Origin: Actinotalea endophytica
GTDB lineage: Bacteria > Actinomycetota > Actinomycetes > Actinomycetales > Cellulomonadaceae
NCBI RefSeq assembly: GCF_025717005.1
Contig: NZ_JAOVZU010000002.1
Location: 283,480 to 347,479 of the forward strand
Length of the DNA stretch: 64,000 nt
Direction of reading: 5' to 3'
Shown here in pieces: positions 21,215-28,711 of this stretch. The position numbers were made by a program, and so were the translations under genes. A model generated the notes under the pieces. That model saw only the letters and a list, made by a program, of their open reading frames with translations, was not told the origin of the DNA and ran no database searches. The stretch's first letter is position 1, and each line of letters starts with the position of its first letter.

Positions 21215-21943
21215 ATGTGGCGCTCCCGGGTACGCGTGCTCGGGGACGTGCGCGCCGCGGAGTGGGTGACCCGGCGGCTCCCGCCGACCGGCCTGTGGCG
21301 TGACGACCCCGCGGTCGGGGACGTCGTGCCCTCGGGCTTCCCGGCCTACACCCGGCTGCTGCACCCGGTCGAGCGCGGCGGAGCGACCTCGACCTGGGCC
21401 GACGCCGCTCGCGAGGTGGGCTGTGACCTGCACGCGTTGACCCGGTGGGCCGAGCTGGCGGCGAGCGGTGCGTCCGGCGCGCCGAGCACCGGGACGCTCC
21501 CGGTCGAGCAGCTCGCCGCGCTGTGCGACCTGCTCGGCACGCACACGCAGCGCCCGGACGAGTGCACGTACGCGCTGTGGGAGGGCTGGCCCGGGTGGCG
21601 TGCGATCGACCCGCCCGCCTTGCTCGCACCGCGTGCCGGGGCCCCGCCGGACGTCCGCTCGGCGCCTCGGGTGTTCTTCGGCGGGCGCGCGCACGTGCTG
21701 GTCGCCGGCCCGCTCTCGGCCGCGCTCGAGCTGTCGTACCACGACGCCCCGGGGCAGTGGTGGGCGCAGTCGCCCACCGCGTTCTGGCCGGTCGACCGCG
21801 CCTGGTGCGTGGTGACCGAGCCGGCGAGGGAGTGCACCCTGGTCGGCGGCAGCGTCGCCCTGCGGGAGGACCTGCTCGCCGCCGCCGACCTGGAGTGCTG
21901 GCCCGTGCGGGTCGTCGACCGGATGACCGGCCAGGCGTCCTGA
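21215..21943 (+). CDS. Uncharacterised protein, paralogue of the 41.7-kb gene
   Basis: 242 aa, cytoplasmic, no recognised domain. ATG 21215 (MWRSRVRVLGDV) is the first good start. It shares clear patches with the protein at 41726-42439: VPSGFPAYTRLLHPVER against VPSGFEAYARVLHPGVGR; YALWEGWPGW against AALWDGYGWI; and FWPVDRAWCVVTEPARECTLVGGS against LWPVDRSWCLATEIDLDSTVIGGP. The conserved Trp/Pro/Asp/Arg cluster near the C-terminus suggests a common fold. Such proteins are common as lone genes in actinobacteria, but I do not know a function. Divergent from the GH13 gene. Confidence 0.75.
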   Translation: MWRSRVRVLGDVRAAEWVTRRLPPTGLWRDDPAVGDVVPSGFPAYTRLLHPVERGGATSTWADAAREVGCDLHALTRWAELAASGASGAPSTGTLPVEQLAALCDLLGTHTQRPDECTYALWEGWPGWRAIDPPALLAPRAGAPPDVRSAPRVFFGGRAHVLVAGPLSAALELSYHDAPGQWWAQSPTAFWPVDRAWCVVTEPARECTLVGGSVALREDLLAAADLECWPVRVVDRMTGQAS

Positions 21944-21949
21944 CGGTAC

Positions 21950-22453
21950 CTACTGCTGCTCGAGCGCGACCTCGCGCAGGGTCCCGTCGGCGACGTCGAA
22001 CACGAAGCCGCGGATCGCTCCGCGACGGGGCACCGAGGTGTCGGCGCGGATCCGGGCCGCCGACTGGCGCACGTCGGTGTCGAGGTCGGCGAACGCCTCG
22101 GCGGCCCAGGCCGGCTTGATGCCCGTCTCGGCCTGGATCGAGGCCTTGAGCTCGTCGTCGGCGAAGGTGAGCATCCCGCAGTCCGTGTGGTGCACCAGGA
22201 CGATCTCCTCGGTGCCGAGCAGGCGCTGGCTGATCGCCAGCGAGCGGAGGACGTCGGCGGTGACCACGCCACCCGCGTTGCGGATCACGTGTGCCTCGCC
22301 CTCGGACAGGCCCAGCACGCGGTAGACGTCCAGCCGCGCGTCCATGCACGCGACCACCGCCACCTTGCGGGCGGGCGGCAGCGGCAGCGGGCCGCCGGAG
22401 AAGGCGGCGGCGTAGGACGTCGCGGCCTGCACGAGCTCATCGGTCGTGGACAT
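21950..22453 (-). CDS. Beta-class carbonic anhydrase
   Basis: 167 aa, ATG 22453 after GGAAGGAG. It interconverts CO2 and bicarbonate at a zinc site. The ligands are visible: Cys36 in VACMDAR (with Asp38/Arg40) and His89-x2-Cys92 in HHTDC. RNAGGVVTADVLRSLAISQRLLG is family-typical. The length and sequence match the small actinobacterial type that supplies bicarbonate for carboxylations. It overlaps the preceding small gene by 17 bp, and that gene follows a poly-cysteine leader, so the pair may be controlled by cysteine supply. Confidence 0.93.
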   Translation of the reverse strand: MSTTDELVQAATSYAAAFSGGPLPLPPARKVAVVACMDARLDVYRVLGLSEGEAHVIRNAGGVVTADVLRSLAISQRLLGTEEIVLVHHTDCGMLTFADDELKASIQAETGIKPAWAAEAFADLDTDVRQSAARIRADTSVPRRGAIRGFVFDVADGTLREVALEQQ

Positions 22454-22745
22454 GGTGCTCCTTCCGGGGTGGGGTGACCCGGTGCCGGGGTGGCCGCGGG
22501 TCGGTGAGGTAGCGGGGGTCGGCGTCCGGAGCGGGCGTTCCGAGCCGCACGTCGGTGCGGGTGGGCGCGTCGGGCGCGAGGTCGCGGGCGAGGGAGTGCA
22601 GGGTGCCGGCGAGCTCGACCAGCACGGCGGTCGGCACGTCGGGCAGGTCGAGGCTCACGGTCACGCCGCGGGTCGGGGAGCCCGGGGCTGCCGGGGCGGC
22701 CGACGGCGCGCCGGGGTGCAGCAGGGGTGCGGGGTCGTGGGCCAT
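22437..22745 (-). CDS. Small uncharacterised protein upstream of carbonic anhydrase
   Basis: 102 aa if started at ATG 22745, preceded by AGGAAGG. The N-terminus is Pro/Ala-rich (MAHDPAPLLHPGAPSAAPAAPGSP), the middle VTVSLDLPDVPTAVLVELAGTLHSLARDLA could form a strand and an amphipathic helix, and the C-terminus is charged and Pro-rich. No family is recognised. It overlaps the carbonic anhydrase start by 17 bp, implying co-translation. It could be a real coupled gene or simply the translated leader of the carbonic anhydrase mRNA. Confidence 0.5.
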   Translation of the reverse strand: MAHDPAPLLHPGAPSAAPAAPGSPTRGVTVSLDLPDVPTAVLVELAGTLHSLARDLAPDAPTRTDVRLGTPAPDADPRYLTDPRPPRHRVTPPRKEHHVHDR

Positions 22746-22803
22746 GACGGCCTTCCTGGTGCGTGCCGCAGGGCGCGGCGGGGTCGATGGGTGCTCGGGC
22801 CGG

Positions 22804-22878
22804 TCAGAACCGGCAGCAGCACATTCGACACACCAGGGCAGCAGCGAGCGCACCGTGGCAGGTGTGGGTCGCTCGCAT
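22804..22878 (-). CDS. Poly-cysteine leader peptide (putative attenuator)
   Basis: A 24-codon reading frame, MRATHTCHGALAAALVCRMC then CCRF, ends 58 bp before the next start. Five of 24 codons are Cys, three consecutive next to the stop. An in-frame ATG at 22890 would add four residues. Short cysteine-rich leaders in front of sulfur-related operons are known in actinobacteria, where ribosome stalling at Cys codons changes expression downstream. CCGGTTCTGACCGG, a small hairpin, overlaps the stop codon. No good ribosome-binding site is seen, so a leaderless message is likely if it is translated. Confidence 0.5.
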   Translation of the reverse strand: MRATHTCHGALAAALVCRMCCCRF

Positions 22879-23019
22879 GGGGGTGGACATTGTCACGGCG
22901 ATGCCCGTGTACCAACCCGGTGACCACATCGTGGAAGGTTCGAGGGGTCGGCGGTGCGGGGAAGACCGGCGGCCGAGCCGCGCCGGTGGGTGGCCCGCCG
23001 CGCCGGTAGCGTCGAGGCC

Positions 23020-24705
23020 ATGACGCCGGACGCGACCCAGACCCCCGCCGAGACCCCGACCCGCACCGCACGGCAGGTCGCCGACCGCTGGGTCGAGACC
23101 CTCACCGACCTCGACCCGTCGGTGGGGACCGCGCTCGGCACCCGACCCGGCGACACCCGCATGCCGGACCTCTCGCCGGCGGCTCTGGACGAGCGGGCCG
23201 ACGCCGCGCGGGCGGCCCTGGCCGAGCTCGACGGCGCCGAGCAGCGCGACGACGACGACCGGCGCTGTGCGACGCTGCTCCGCGAGCGGCTGTCCACCGC
23301 GCTCGCGATGCACGACGCCGGCGAGGACCTCGTGTCGCTGCGTCCGATCGCGTCCCCGGTCCACCAGCTGCAGAGCATCTTCCTGATGATGCCCACGGCC
23401 GACGCCGCGGACTGGGAGGTCGTCGCGGCCCGGATGGCGCAGGTCCCGACGGCCGCCGCCGGCTACCGCACGTCGCTCAGGCACGGGCTTGCGACCGGGC
23501 GGCGCAGCGCCCCGCGTCAGGCCCTGGCGGTCGCCGAGCAGCTCGAGACGGTGGCGGCCGACGGGTGGTTCGCGGGGTTCGTCGCCGACTCGCCCGTGCC
23601 GGCCGACGCCGCCGCCGAGCAGGCCACGAGGGCGGTCGCCGGGCTCGCGGCCTGGCTGCGCTCGGACTACCTCCCGGCGGTCGCCGACGTCCCGGACGGT
23701 GTGGGCCGGGACCGCTACCTGCTCTCCGCGCGGCAGTTCCTCGGCGCCGTGGTCGACCCGCAGGACGCGTACGAGTTCGGCTGGGACGAGCTCGCGCGGA
23801 TCGAGGAGGAGATGGCCGTCGAGGCCGGTCGTGTGCTCCCTGGTGCCGACCCTGCCGCCGCGTTCGCCCACCTCGACCGCGAGGGGCCCGCCGTCGAGGG
23901 CGTGGACGAGGTGCGGCAGTGGCTGCAGGACATGATGGACCGGGCGATCGAGGACCTCGACGGCACGGCGTTCGACATCGCCGAGCCGGTGCGCCGGGTC
24001 GAGGCGCGGATCGCACCGCCCGGGGCGGCTGCCGCGCCGTACTACACCCGTCCCTCGCTCGACTTCTCGCGCCCGGGCCGCACCTGGCTGCCGACCCTCG
24101 GCCGGACCCGCTTCCCCTTGCACGACCTGGTGAGCACCTGGTACCACGAGGGCGTCCCGGGCCACCACCTGCAGCTCGGCGAGTGGGCGTACCGCGCGAG
24201 CGCGCTGTCTCGCTACCAGGTGAGCCTCGGCTCGATCTCGGCGACCACCGAGGGCTGGGCCCTGTACGCCGAGCGCCTGGTCGACGAGCTCGGCTACCTC
24301 GACGACCCGGGCGTGCGCCTCGGGTACCTCGACAACCAGCGGATGCGGGCCGTGCGCGTCGTGATCGACCTCGGCATGCACCTGGGCCTGACGATCCCGG
24401 ACGGCCAGGCGTTCCACGGCGGCGAGCGGTGGACGCCGGAGCTCGGCCGGGAGTTCTTCGCGGCGCGCAGCGGCTCGCCTGCGGCGTTCGTCGACTCGGA
24501 GATCGTGCGGTACCTGGGGTGGCCAGGGCAGGCGATCAGCTACAAGCTCGGCGAGCGTGCCTGGCTGTCCGGCCGGGAGGCGGCCCGGGAGCGGGCCCGT
24601 GCGGCCGGACGTGAGCTCGACCTGCGGGTCTGGCACACCGCGGCACTCGGCCTCGGCTCGCTCGGTCTGGACGACCTCGCCCGCGAGCTCGCCGTGCTCG
24701 GCTGA
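23020..24705 (+). CDS. DUF885 family metallopeptidase-like protein
   Basis: 561 aa, no signal peptide. The hallmark of DUF885 is present: WYHEGVPGHHLQ near residue 377, a zinc-binding HExxPGHH motif, followed by TTEGWALYAERLVDELGYL, which carries a further conserved Glu. The C-terminal YLGWPGQAISYKLGERAWLSGREAA is also typical. The family is annotated as putative carboxypeptidase-like enzymes; substrates are mostly unknown. ATG 23020 is chosen as the first Met with GAGG nearby, and the N-terminal 20 residues are low complexity. It converges on the HD-GYP gene with only 8 bp between stops. Confidence 0.82.
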   Translation: MTPDATQTPAETPTRTARQVADRWVETLTDLDPSVGTALGTRPGDTRMPDLSPAALDERADAARAALAELDGAEQRDDDDRRCATLLRERLSTALAMHDAGEDLVSLRPIASPVHQLQSIFLMMPTADAADWEVVAARMAQVPTAAAGYRTSLRHGLATGRRSAPRQALAVAEQLETVAADGWFAGFVADSPVPADAAAEQATRAVAGLAAWLRSDYLPAVADVPDGVGRDRYLLSARQFLGAVVDPQDAYEFGWDELARIEEEMAVEAGRVLPGADPAAAFAHLDREGPAVEGVDEVRQWLQDMMDRAIEDLDGTAFDIAEPVRRVEARIAPPGAAAAPYYTRPSLDFSRPGRTWLPTLGRTRFPLHDLVSTWYHEGVPGHHLQLGEWAYRASALSRYQVSLGSISATTEGWALYAERLVDELGYLDDPGVRLGYLDNQRMRAVRVVIDLGMHLGLTIPDGQAFHGGERWTPELGREFFAARSGSPAAFVDSEIVRYLGWPGQAISYKLGERAWLSGREAARERARAAGRELDLRVWHTAALGLGSLGLDDLARELAVLG

Positions 24706-24713
24706 GCCGGGCT

Positions 24714-26828
24714 CTACCAGCAGGAGGTCGAGGATTGGTCGCCGGACGGGCACACCGTCGACGCGAACGACGTCTTCGTGAGCGTCGACGGCGCGCCCGT
24801 CGCGACCCAGAGGTTGGCACGGTCGAGGACGGCCCGGGTGAGGTCGGCGCGGTCGACGTCGGCGCCGACGAGCAGTGCCCCGGCCAGGTCGGTCCGGCTG
24901 AGCGTGGCACCGGTGAGCCACGCGCCGGTCAGGTCGGAGCCCGCCAGCTCGGCGCCGCTGAGGTCCGCATGCGTGAGGTCCGCGCCGGACAGCTGGGCTC
25001 CGGTGAGGTCGGCCTCGCCGAGGTCGGCGCCGACGAGCACGGCGGTGTCGTGCGCGATCCGGTCGAGGAGCGTCGCGTCGCGCAGCACCGCCTGGCCGGA
25101 CACCGCACCCGCGACCCGCGCGCCGGCGAGGGTCGCGTTGGTCAGTTTCGCGCCGCTGAGGTCGACGCCGTCGAGCACGACCTTGGTCAGGTCGGCGCCC
25201 TGCAGGCTCGCGCCGTCCAGCCGGGCTCCGCGGAGCGTCGCGCCGGCCAGGGAGGCACCGTTGAGCTGGGCGCCCGACAGGTTCGTGCCGTCGAGCAGCG
25301 CCCCGGTCAGGTCCTCGCCGTCGAGCCGCACGCCCGACCAGTCGCCGACCAGCGTCGCGCCGGCCAGGGTGCACTGGTCGCGCTCGGACGCCTCGACCTG
25401 GGTGCACGAGACGCTCGGCGTGGTCGACGCCGCCGGGGTCGCGCCGGGCGCAGCCGTGGACGCGGTCTTCGTCGTCGTGACCGGGCCGGCCGTGGCGTCC
25501 GTGCCCGGCGCCGCCGGGGTGCTCGTCGTGGCGTCGGGGGGATCGTCGTCGGCTGCCTCCAGCGGGTCGTCCGCCGGCAGGTCGGTCGGCTTGGCCGTGG
25601 TGGGCCTGTTCGCATCGCCCTCGGCGGGCGCCCCGGCCGGGCCCGCATCCACGGCCGCAGCGGCGGGCTCCGGCACGATGCCGAGCGCGGCCGCCGGTGC
25701 GGCGATGGCGCCGACCAGCAGGCCGAGGGCAGCGGTGGCCACGGCGGACCCGCTCGTCAGCACGGTGCTGATCCCGGAGGCGGCGGACCCGAGGTCGGGC
25801 AGCGGGATGCTCCGGATCCCGGGCAGGCCGGTGATCGCCGAGAGGGGGCCCGCGTTGAGGCGCAGCCGGCCGAGCCCGATCGCGAGGAACGCCCGCACGA
25901 CCTCCGGGTCGAACTGCGTCCCGGAGCATCTCGCGAGCTCGGCCCGCGCCTGGGACGCCGGCATCGCGGTCTTGTAGGACCGCGCCGAGGTGATCACGTC
26001 GTAGGTGTCCGCGACCGCGATGATCCGGGCGCCGCGATGGATCTCGTCACGCGCCAGGCCGAGCGGGTAGCCGGCACCGTCCCAGCGCTCGTGGTGCTGG
26101 CTGATCGCGTCCATCCAGTCGCCGAGGAAGTCGGCCAACGGGGCGGCGAGGTCGAGACCGGCGTGCGGGTGGGTCGCGAGGACCTTCCACTCGGCCTCGG
26201 TCGGTTGACCGCTCTTGGCGAGGATCTCGGCCGGCACCGTGAGCTTGCCGATGTCGTGCAGCAACGCCGCCCAGCGCAGCCGGGCCGCGTCGCGGTCGTC
26301 GAGCCCGAGCTCGTCGGCGAGCAGCGACGCGTACCCCTGCACGCGCTCGGAGTGCCCGCGCGTGGCGTGGTCGTGCAACGAGAGCGCGGCGACCAGACCG
26401 AGCAGCTCGGCGGCGTGCGCCTCCTCACCGTCCGGGGCGACGGTGCCGGTGCGCTGCGCCTCCTCGGCGCGTCGGCGCAGGGCGGCCGGTGAGTGCGTAC
26501 GGACGGCGAGGGACAGCCGGGACGGCGCCCGGTCGGGGAACACCAGGGCCATGCTGAGCATCGTCGACAGAGGCAGCAGCCGCTTCGTGAGGCGGGTGAC
26601 CAGGATGACGACCGCGGTCGCCAGGGTGACCTCGGCGACCAGCCAGACCCACGGGTTGAGGCCCAGCCGGCTCGCCGGGAACCAGCGGGCGGCCGACCAG
26701 CCGAGCGCGACGGCGAGCAGCGGCGGCGCCAGGTACACCGACGCGCGAAGGCCCCACGCCAGGATCGGGTGAGGGCGCCACCGGTCGAGGCGCGGGTCCG
26801 CGTAGTTCTGGGTCGGCCCCGACGTCAC
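24714..26828 (-). CDS. HD-GYP domain protein fused to pentapeptide repeats
   Basis: 704 aa from GTG 26828. Two N-terminal helices (about 28-48 and 60-80) precede a cytoplasmic HD-GYP domain (about 140-320) with HDHATRGHSERV, HDIGK (191-195) and HHERWDGAGYP (245-255), the metal ligands and GYP of c-di-GMP phosphodiesterases. A third hydrophobic stretch (about 360-385) leads to a Pro/Thr/Ala-rich linker and then, from about 485, some forty pentapeptide repeats of A(D/N)LxG type (LSGADLTHADLSGAELAGS). With three membrane passes the repeat domain would lie outside the cell. Pentapeptide helices mimic rods or DNA and often mediate binding. The combination with HD-GYP is unusual. No strong ribosome-binding site precedes the GTG. 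Confidence 0.88.
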   Translation of the reverse strand: MTSGPTQNYADPRLDRWRPHPILAWGLRASVYLAPPLLAVALGWSAARWFPASRLGLNPWVWLVAEVTLATAVVILVTRLTKRLLPLSTMLSMALVFPDRAPSRLSLAVRTHSPAALRRRAEEAQRTGTVAPDGEEAHAAELLGLVAALSLHDHATRGHSERVQGYASLLADELGLDDRDAARLRWAALLHDIGKLTVPAEILAKSGQPTEAEWKVLATHPHAGLDLAAPLADFLGDWMDAISQHHERWDGAGYPLGLARDEIHRGARIIAVADTYDVITSARSYKTAMPASQARAELARCSGTQFDPEVVRAFLAIGLGRLRLNAGPLSAITGLPGIRSIPLPDLGSAASGISTVLTSGSAVATAALGLLVGAIAAPAAALGIVPEPAAAAVDAGPAGAPAEGDANRPTTAKPTDLPADDPLEAADDDPPDATTSTPAAPGTDATAGPVTTTKTASTAAPGATPAASTTPSVSCTQVEASERDQCTLAGATLVGDWSGVRLDGEDLTGALLDGTNLSGAQLNGASLAGATLRGARLDGASLQGADLTKVVLDGVDLSGAKLTNATLAGARVAGAVSGQAVLRDATLLDRIAHDTAVLVGADLGEADLTGAQLSGADLTHADLSGAELAGSDLTGAWLTGATLSRTDLAGALLVGADVDRADLTRAVLDRANLWVATGAPSTLTKTSFASTVCPSGDQSSTSCW

Positions 26829-26861
26829 GACGGATCATCGGCCGGGTACGCGTCGCCTTGA

Positions 26862-26877
26862 TCGCCCGGACGGATGA
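26862..26877. promoter_or_regulatory. Degenerate copy of the 17.5-kb palindrome
   Basis: TCGCCCGGACGGATGA matches TCACCCGAACGGGTGA (17499-17514) at 13 of 16 positions and sits 34 bp upstream of the HD-GYP start. Both locations are linked to c-di-GMP, so a shared regulator is possible. Confidence 0.25.
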
Positions 26878-27012
26878 CGCGTGCGCGGATGACCCGGTTC
26901 GTCCGGGAACGTCGCGTGCTCCCGGAACCGGCGCCCGAGGTCTGGCGATCACGCGACGAGCGGCGCAGACTGGTTGTCGGGGGCACGGTCCCGCGACCCG
27001 ACGGGAGGGACC

Positions 27013-27198
27013 ATGGAGCGGTTGGTCGCGAGCTACCACATCGGGATCCACGACGTCGACGTGCTCGAGACGCTCGACGACCAGGAGTCCTGGTACCACC
27101 TGGTCGTCGACGGACTCGAGCGCGACACGGTGCTGTCCGCGCCGCCGGACCTCGACGAGGCCCGCGAGCTCATACTGCTCCCCGCACGCGGCGAGTGA
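27013..27198 (+). CDS. Small uncharacterised protein
   Basis: 61 aa, ATG 27013 after GGGAGGG, a good ribosome-binding site. MERLVASYHIGIHDVDVLETLDDQ reads as alternating strands and loops, then a charged helix DLDEARELILLPARGE. No signal peptide, membrane segment or known domain. Acidic composition and normal codon use support a real gene; function unknown. It stands alone on the plus strand between the HD-GYP gene and the next membrane protein. Confidence 0.55.
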   Translation: MERLVASYHIGIHDVDVLETLDDQESWYHLVVDGLERDTVLSAPPDLDEARELILLPARGE

Positions 27199-27303
27199 CG
27201 CTCACGGCACAGGGCGCTCGACGCTCACAGCGCGCGCACAAGGTCATCTCAGGCCCGGTGGAGGCCGGGTGTCGATCCTCGGTGCAGACCGAGAGGAGAC
27301 ACC

Positions 27304-27888
27304 ATGACCAGCACGACCGACGGCACCACCGCCGCCCCCGCCACCGAGCCCACGCCCGACGAGCAGCCCGGGTCGGCCGGCACGACGACGGACGCTGCGT
27401 CGCCGGCCGCGGCTGAGCCCTCGCCCGCGGAGCCGAGCCCGACCGAGCCGATCTTCGCGGGGCCGGCCGAGGCTGAGCCCATGTCGTCCGAGCCCGACCT
27501 GCCGGTCGCGCCGTCCCCGTGGGCGGAGGTCGGCCAGGCCGAGCCCCCGTCGCGTTCCGGGGCCCGCGCCACGATGGCGTCGCACCCGGTCGTGACCGGT
27601 GGCATCGCCGTGGTGCTCGCCGCCGGGGTCGCCTTCGGTGGCGGCTTCTGGGCAGGCAGCGCCAGCGCCGGCTCGAGCGCCGTGGTCGGTGGCACCACGA
27701 TCGACGGCGGCGTGCTGCCCCAGGACGGTGACTTCGGCGGCGACGGCCGCGGCGGGCCGCCCGGGATGCAGGACGGCCAGCTCCCCGGCGCGCCCGGCGA
27801 CGGCACCGTCCCCGGCGACGGCTCGGGCACCGGCGACGGTACGACCGACGGCGGTGTGACCAACGGGTCGGACACCTCGAACCTCTAG
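27304..27888 (+). CDS. Single-pass membrane protein with disordered flanks
   Basis: 194 aa, ATG 27304 with GAGAGGAG upstream. About 90 residues of Thr/Pro/Glu/Ala-rich, acidic and probably disordered sequence precede one membrane helix (HPVVTGGIAVVLAAGVAFGGGFWAG). A Gly/Asp-rich tail follows, with repeats such as PGDGSGTGDGTTDGG. By charge the N-terminus should be cytoplasmic and the Gly/Asp tail outside. No family is recognised. The Asp-rich tail could bind calcium, but no RTX nonapeptide is present. Confidence 0.6.
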   Translation: MTSTTDGTTAAPATEPTPDEQPGSAGTTTDAASPAAAEPSPAEPSPTEPIFAGPAEAEPMSSEPDLPVAPSPWAEVGQAEPPSRSGARATMASHPVVTGGIAVVLAAGVAFGGGFWAGSASAGSSAVVGGTTIDGGVLPQDGDFGGDGRGGPPGMQDGQLPGAPGDGTVPGDGSGTGDGTTDGGVTNGSDTSNL

Positions 27889-27915
27889 CGAGCAGCCCCA
27901 CCCACCAAGCTCCGC

Positions 27916-27975
27916 CGGCCCCCCCCGGTACCCCGACGGCGCGGGCCCGCGGGGGCGGGGCGGCCTGGGGACCCG
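27916..27975. other. GC-rich intergenic stretch with palindrome
   Basis: This part of the 189-bp gap has runs of C and G and a perfect palindrome CGCGGGCCCGCG (27940-27951). It may act as a terminator for the gene ending at 27888. It resembles the hyper-GC runs at 4.8 and 45.3 kb and may be equally hard to sequence. Confidence 0.35.
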
Positions 27976-28077
27976 GCACGGCCGACGCAGCATGGAAGGA
28001 GCCGGCTTCACGCCGTGCTCCTGCCCTCGCTGAGCAGCCCCGGCATCGGCCGGCTCCGCACATCGAGGGAGGTTCCC

Positions 28078-28701
28078 ATGTCGCGTGACGACGTAGCGCT
28101 CGCCGACCGGGAGGTCGCCGAGCCGTTGGTCGAGACCTGGCCGTGGGCCAGGGCGCTGTTCGCCGAGCGCACCACACTCTCCGGGGTCGTCTGGCTCCTG
28201 GTGCGCGTGCTGCTCGGCTGGCAGTGGCTGAGCGCCGGGATCGGCAAGCTCGGCAGCTATGACGCGTGGCGCACCGGCGCCGCGGTGAAGGGGTTCGCCA
28301 CCAGCGCGCTGGCCGAGACCACGGGCGACCACCCCGCGGTGATCAGCGGCACGTTCGGCTGGAACAAGGCCTGGCTGACCTGGGTCGCGGACAGCGGCTA
28401 CCGGTTGATCGGCCCGGTCATCCCGTTCCTCGAGATCACGGTCGGGGCGTTGCTGGTGCTCGGGCTGTTCACCGGGATCGCAGCCGCCTTCGGGCTGCTG
28501 CTCAACCTCAGCTTCCTGTTCGCGGGGAGCCTCGGGGTGAACCCGGTCTTCGCGATCACCGCCGTGCTCCTGGTGGTCGCCTGGCGCGTGGCCGGCTACT
28601 GCGGCCTGGACCGCTGGGTGCTGCCCCTGGTCGGCGTCCCCTGGGCGCGACCCGCGAGCGAGCACCGTACGAGGGAGCCCGCTGCGGCGAACGCCGGGTG
28701 A
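28078..28701 (+). CDS. DoxX family membrane protein
   Basis: 207 aa, ATG 28078 after GAGGGAGG. Four membrane helices: LLVRVLLGWQWLSAGIGKL, IGPVIPFLEITVGALLVLGLF, AFGLLLNLSFLFAGSLG and FAITAVLLVVAWRVAGYCGL. This is the DoxX/DoxD layout; relatives include the small subunit of thiosulfate:quinone oxidoreductase and proteins guarding redox balance. No partner large subunit is next to it, so a bare DoxX role is safest. It converges on the nucleotidyltransferase gene with a 10-bp gap. Confidence 0.82.
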   Translation: MSRDDVALADREVAEPLVETWPWARALFAERTTLSGVVWLLVRVLLGWQWLSAGIGKLGSYDAWRTGAAVKGFATSALAETTGDHPAVISGTFGWNKAWLTWVADSGYRLIGPVIPFLEITVGALLVLGLFTGIAAAFGLLLNLSFLFAGSLGVNPVFAITAVLLVVAWRVAGYCGLDRWVLPLVGVPWARPASEHRTREPAAANAG

Positions 28702-28711
28702 TCGACCGCCG

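Noticed and set aside
24702-24713. GAGCCGGGCTC hairpin between the convergent DUF885 and HD-GYP genes
   Set aside because: The stem is only 4-5 bp and too weak to call a terminator.
22804-25929. 1041-codon open frame on the minus strand
   Set aside because: It is Arg/Gly/His-rich and lies opposite the DUF885 gene, which has conserved motifs. It is a shadow frame of high-GC DNA; only its last 24 codons are considered, as a leader peptide.
28078-28701. DoxD subunit of thiosulfate:quinone oxidoreductase
   Set aside because: No DoxA partner or sulfur genes are adjacent, so only the wider DoxX family is called.
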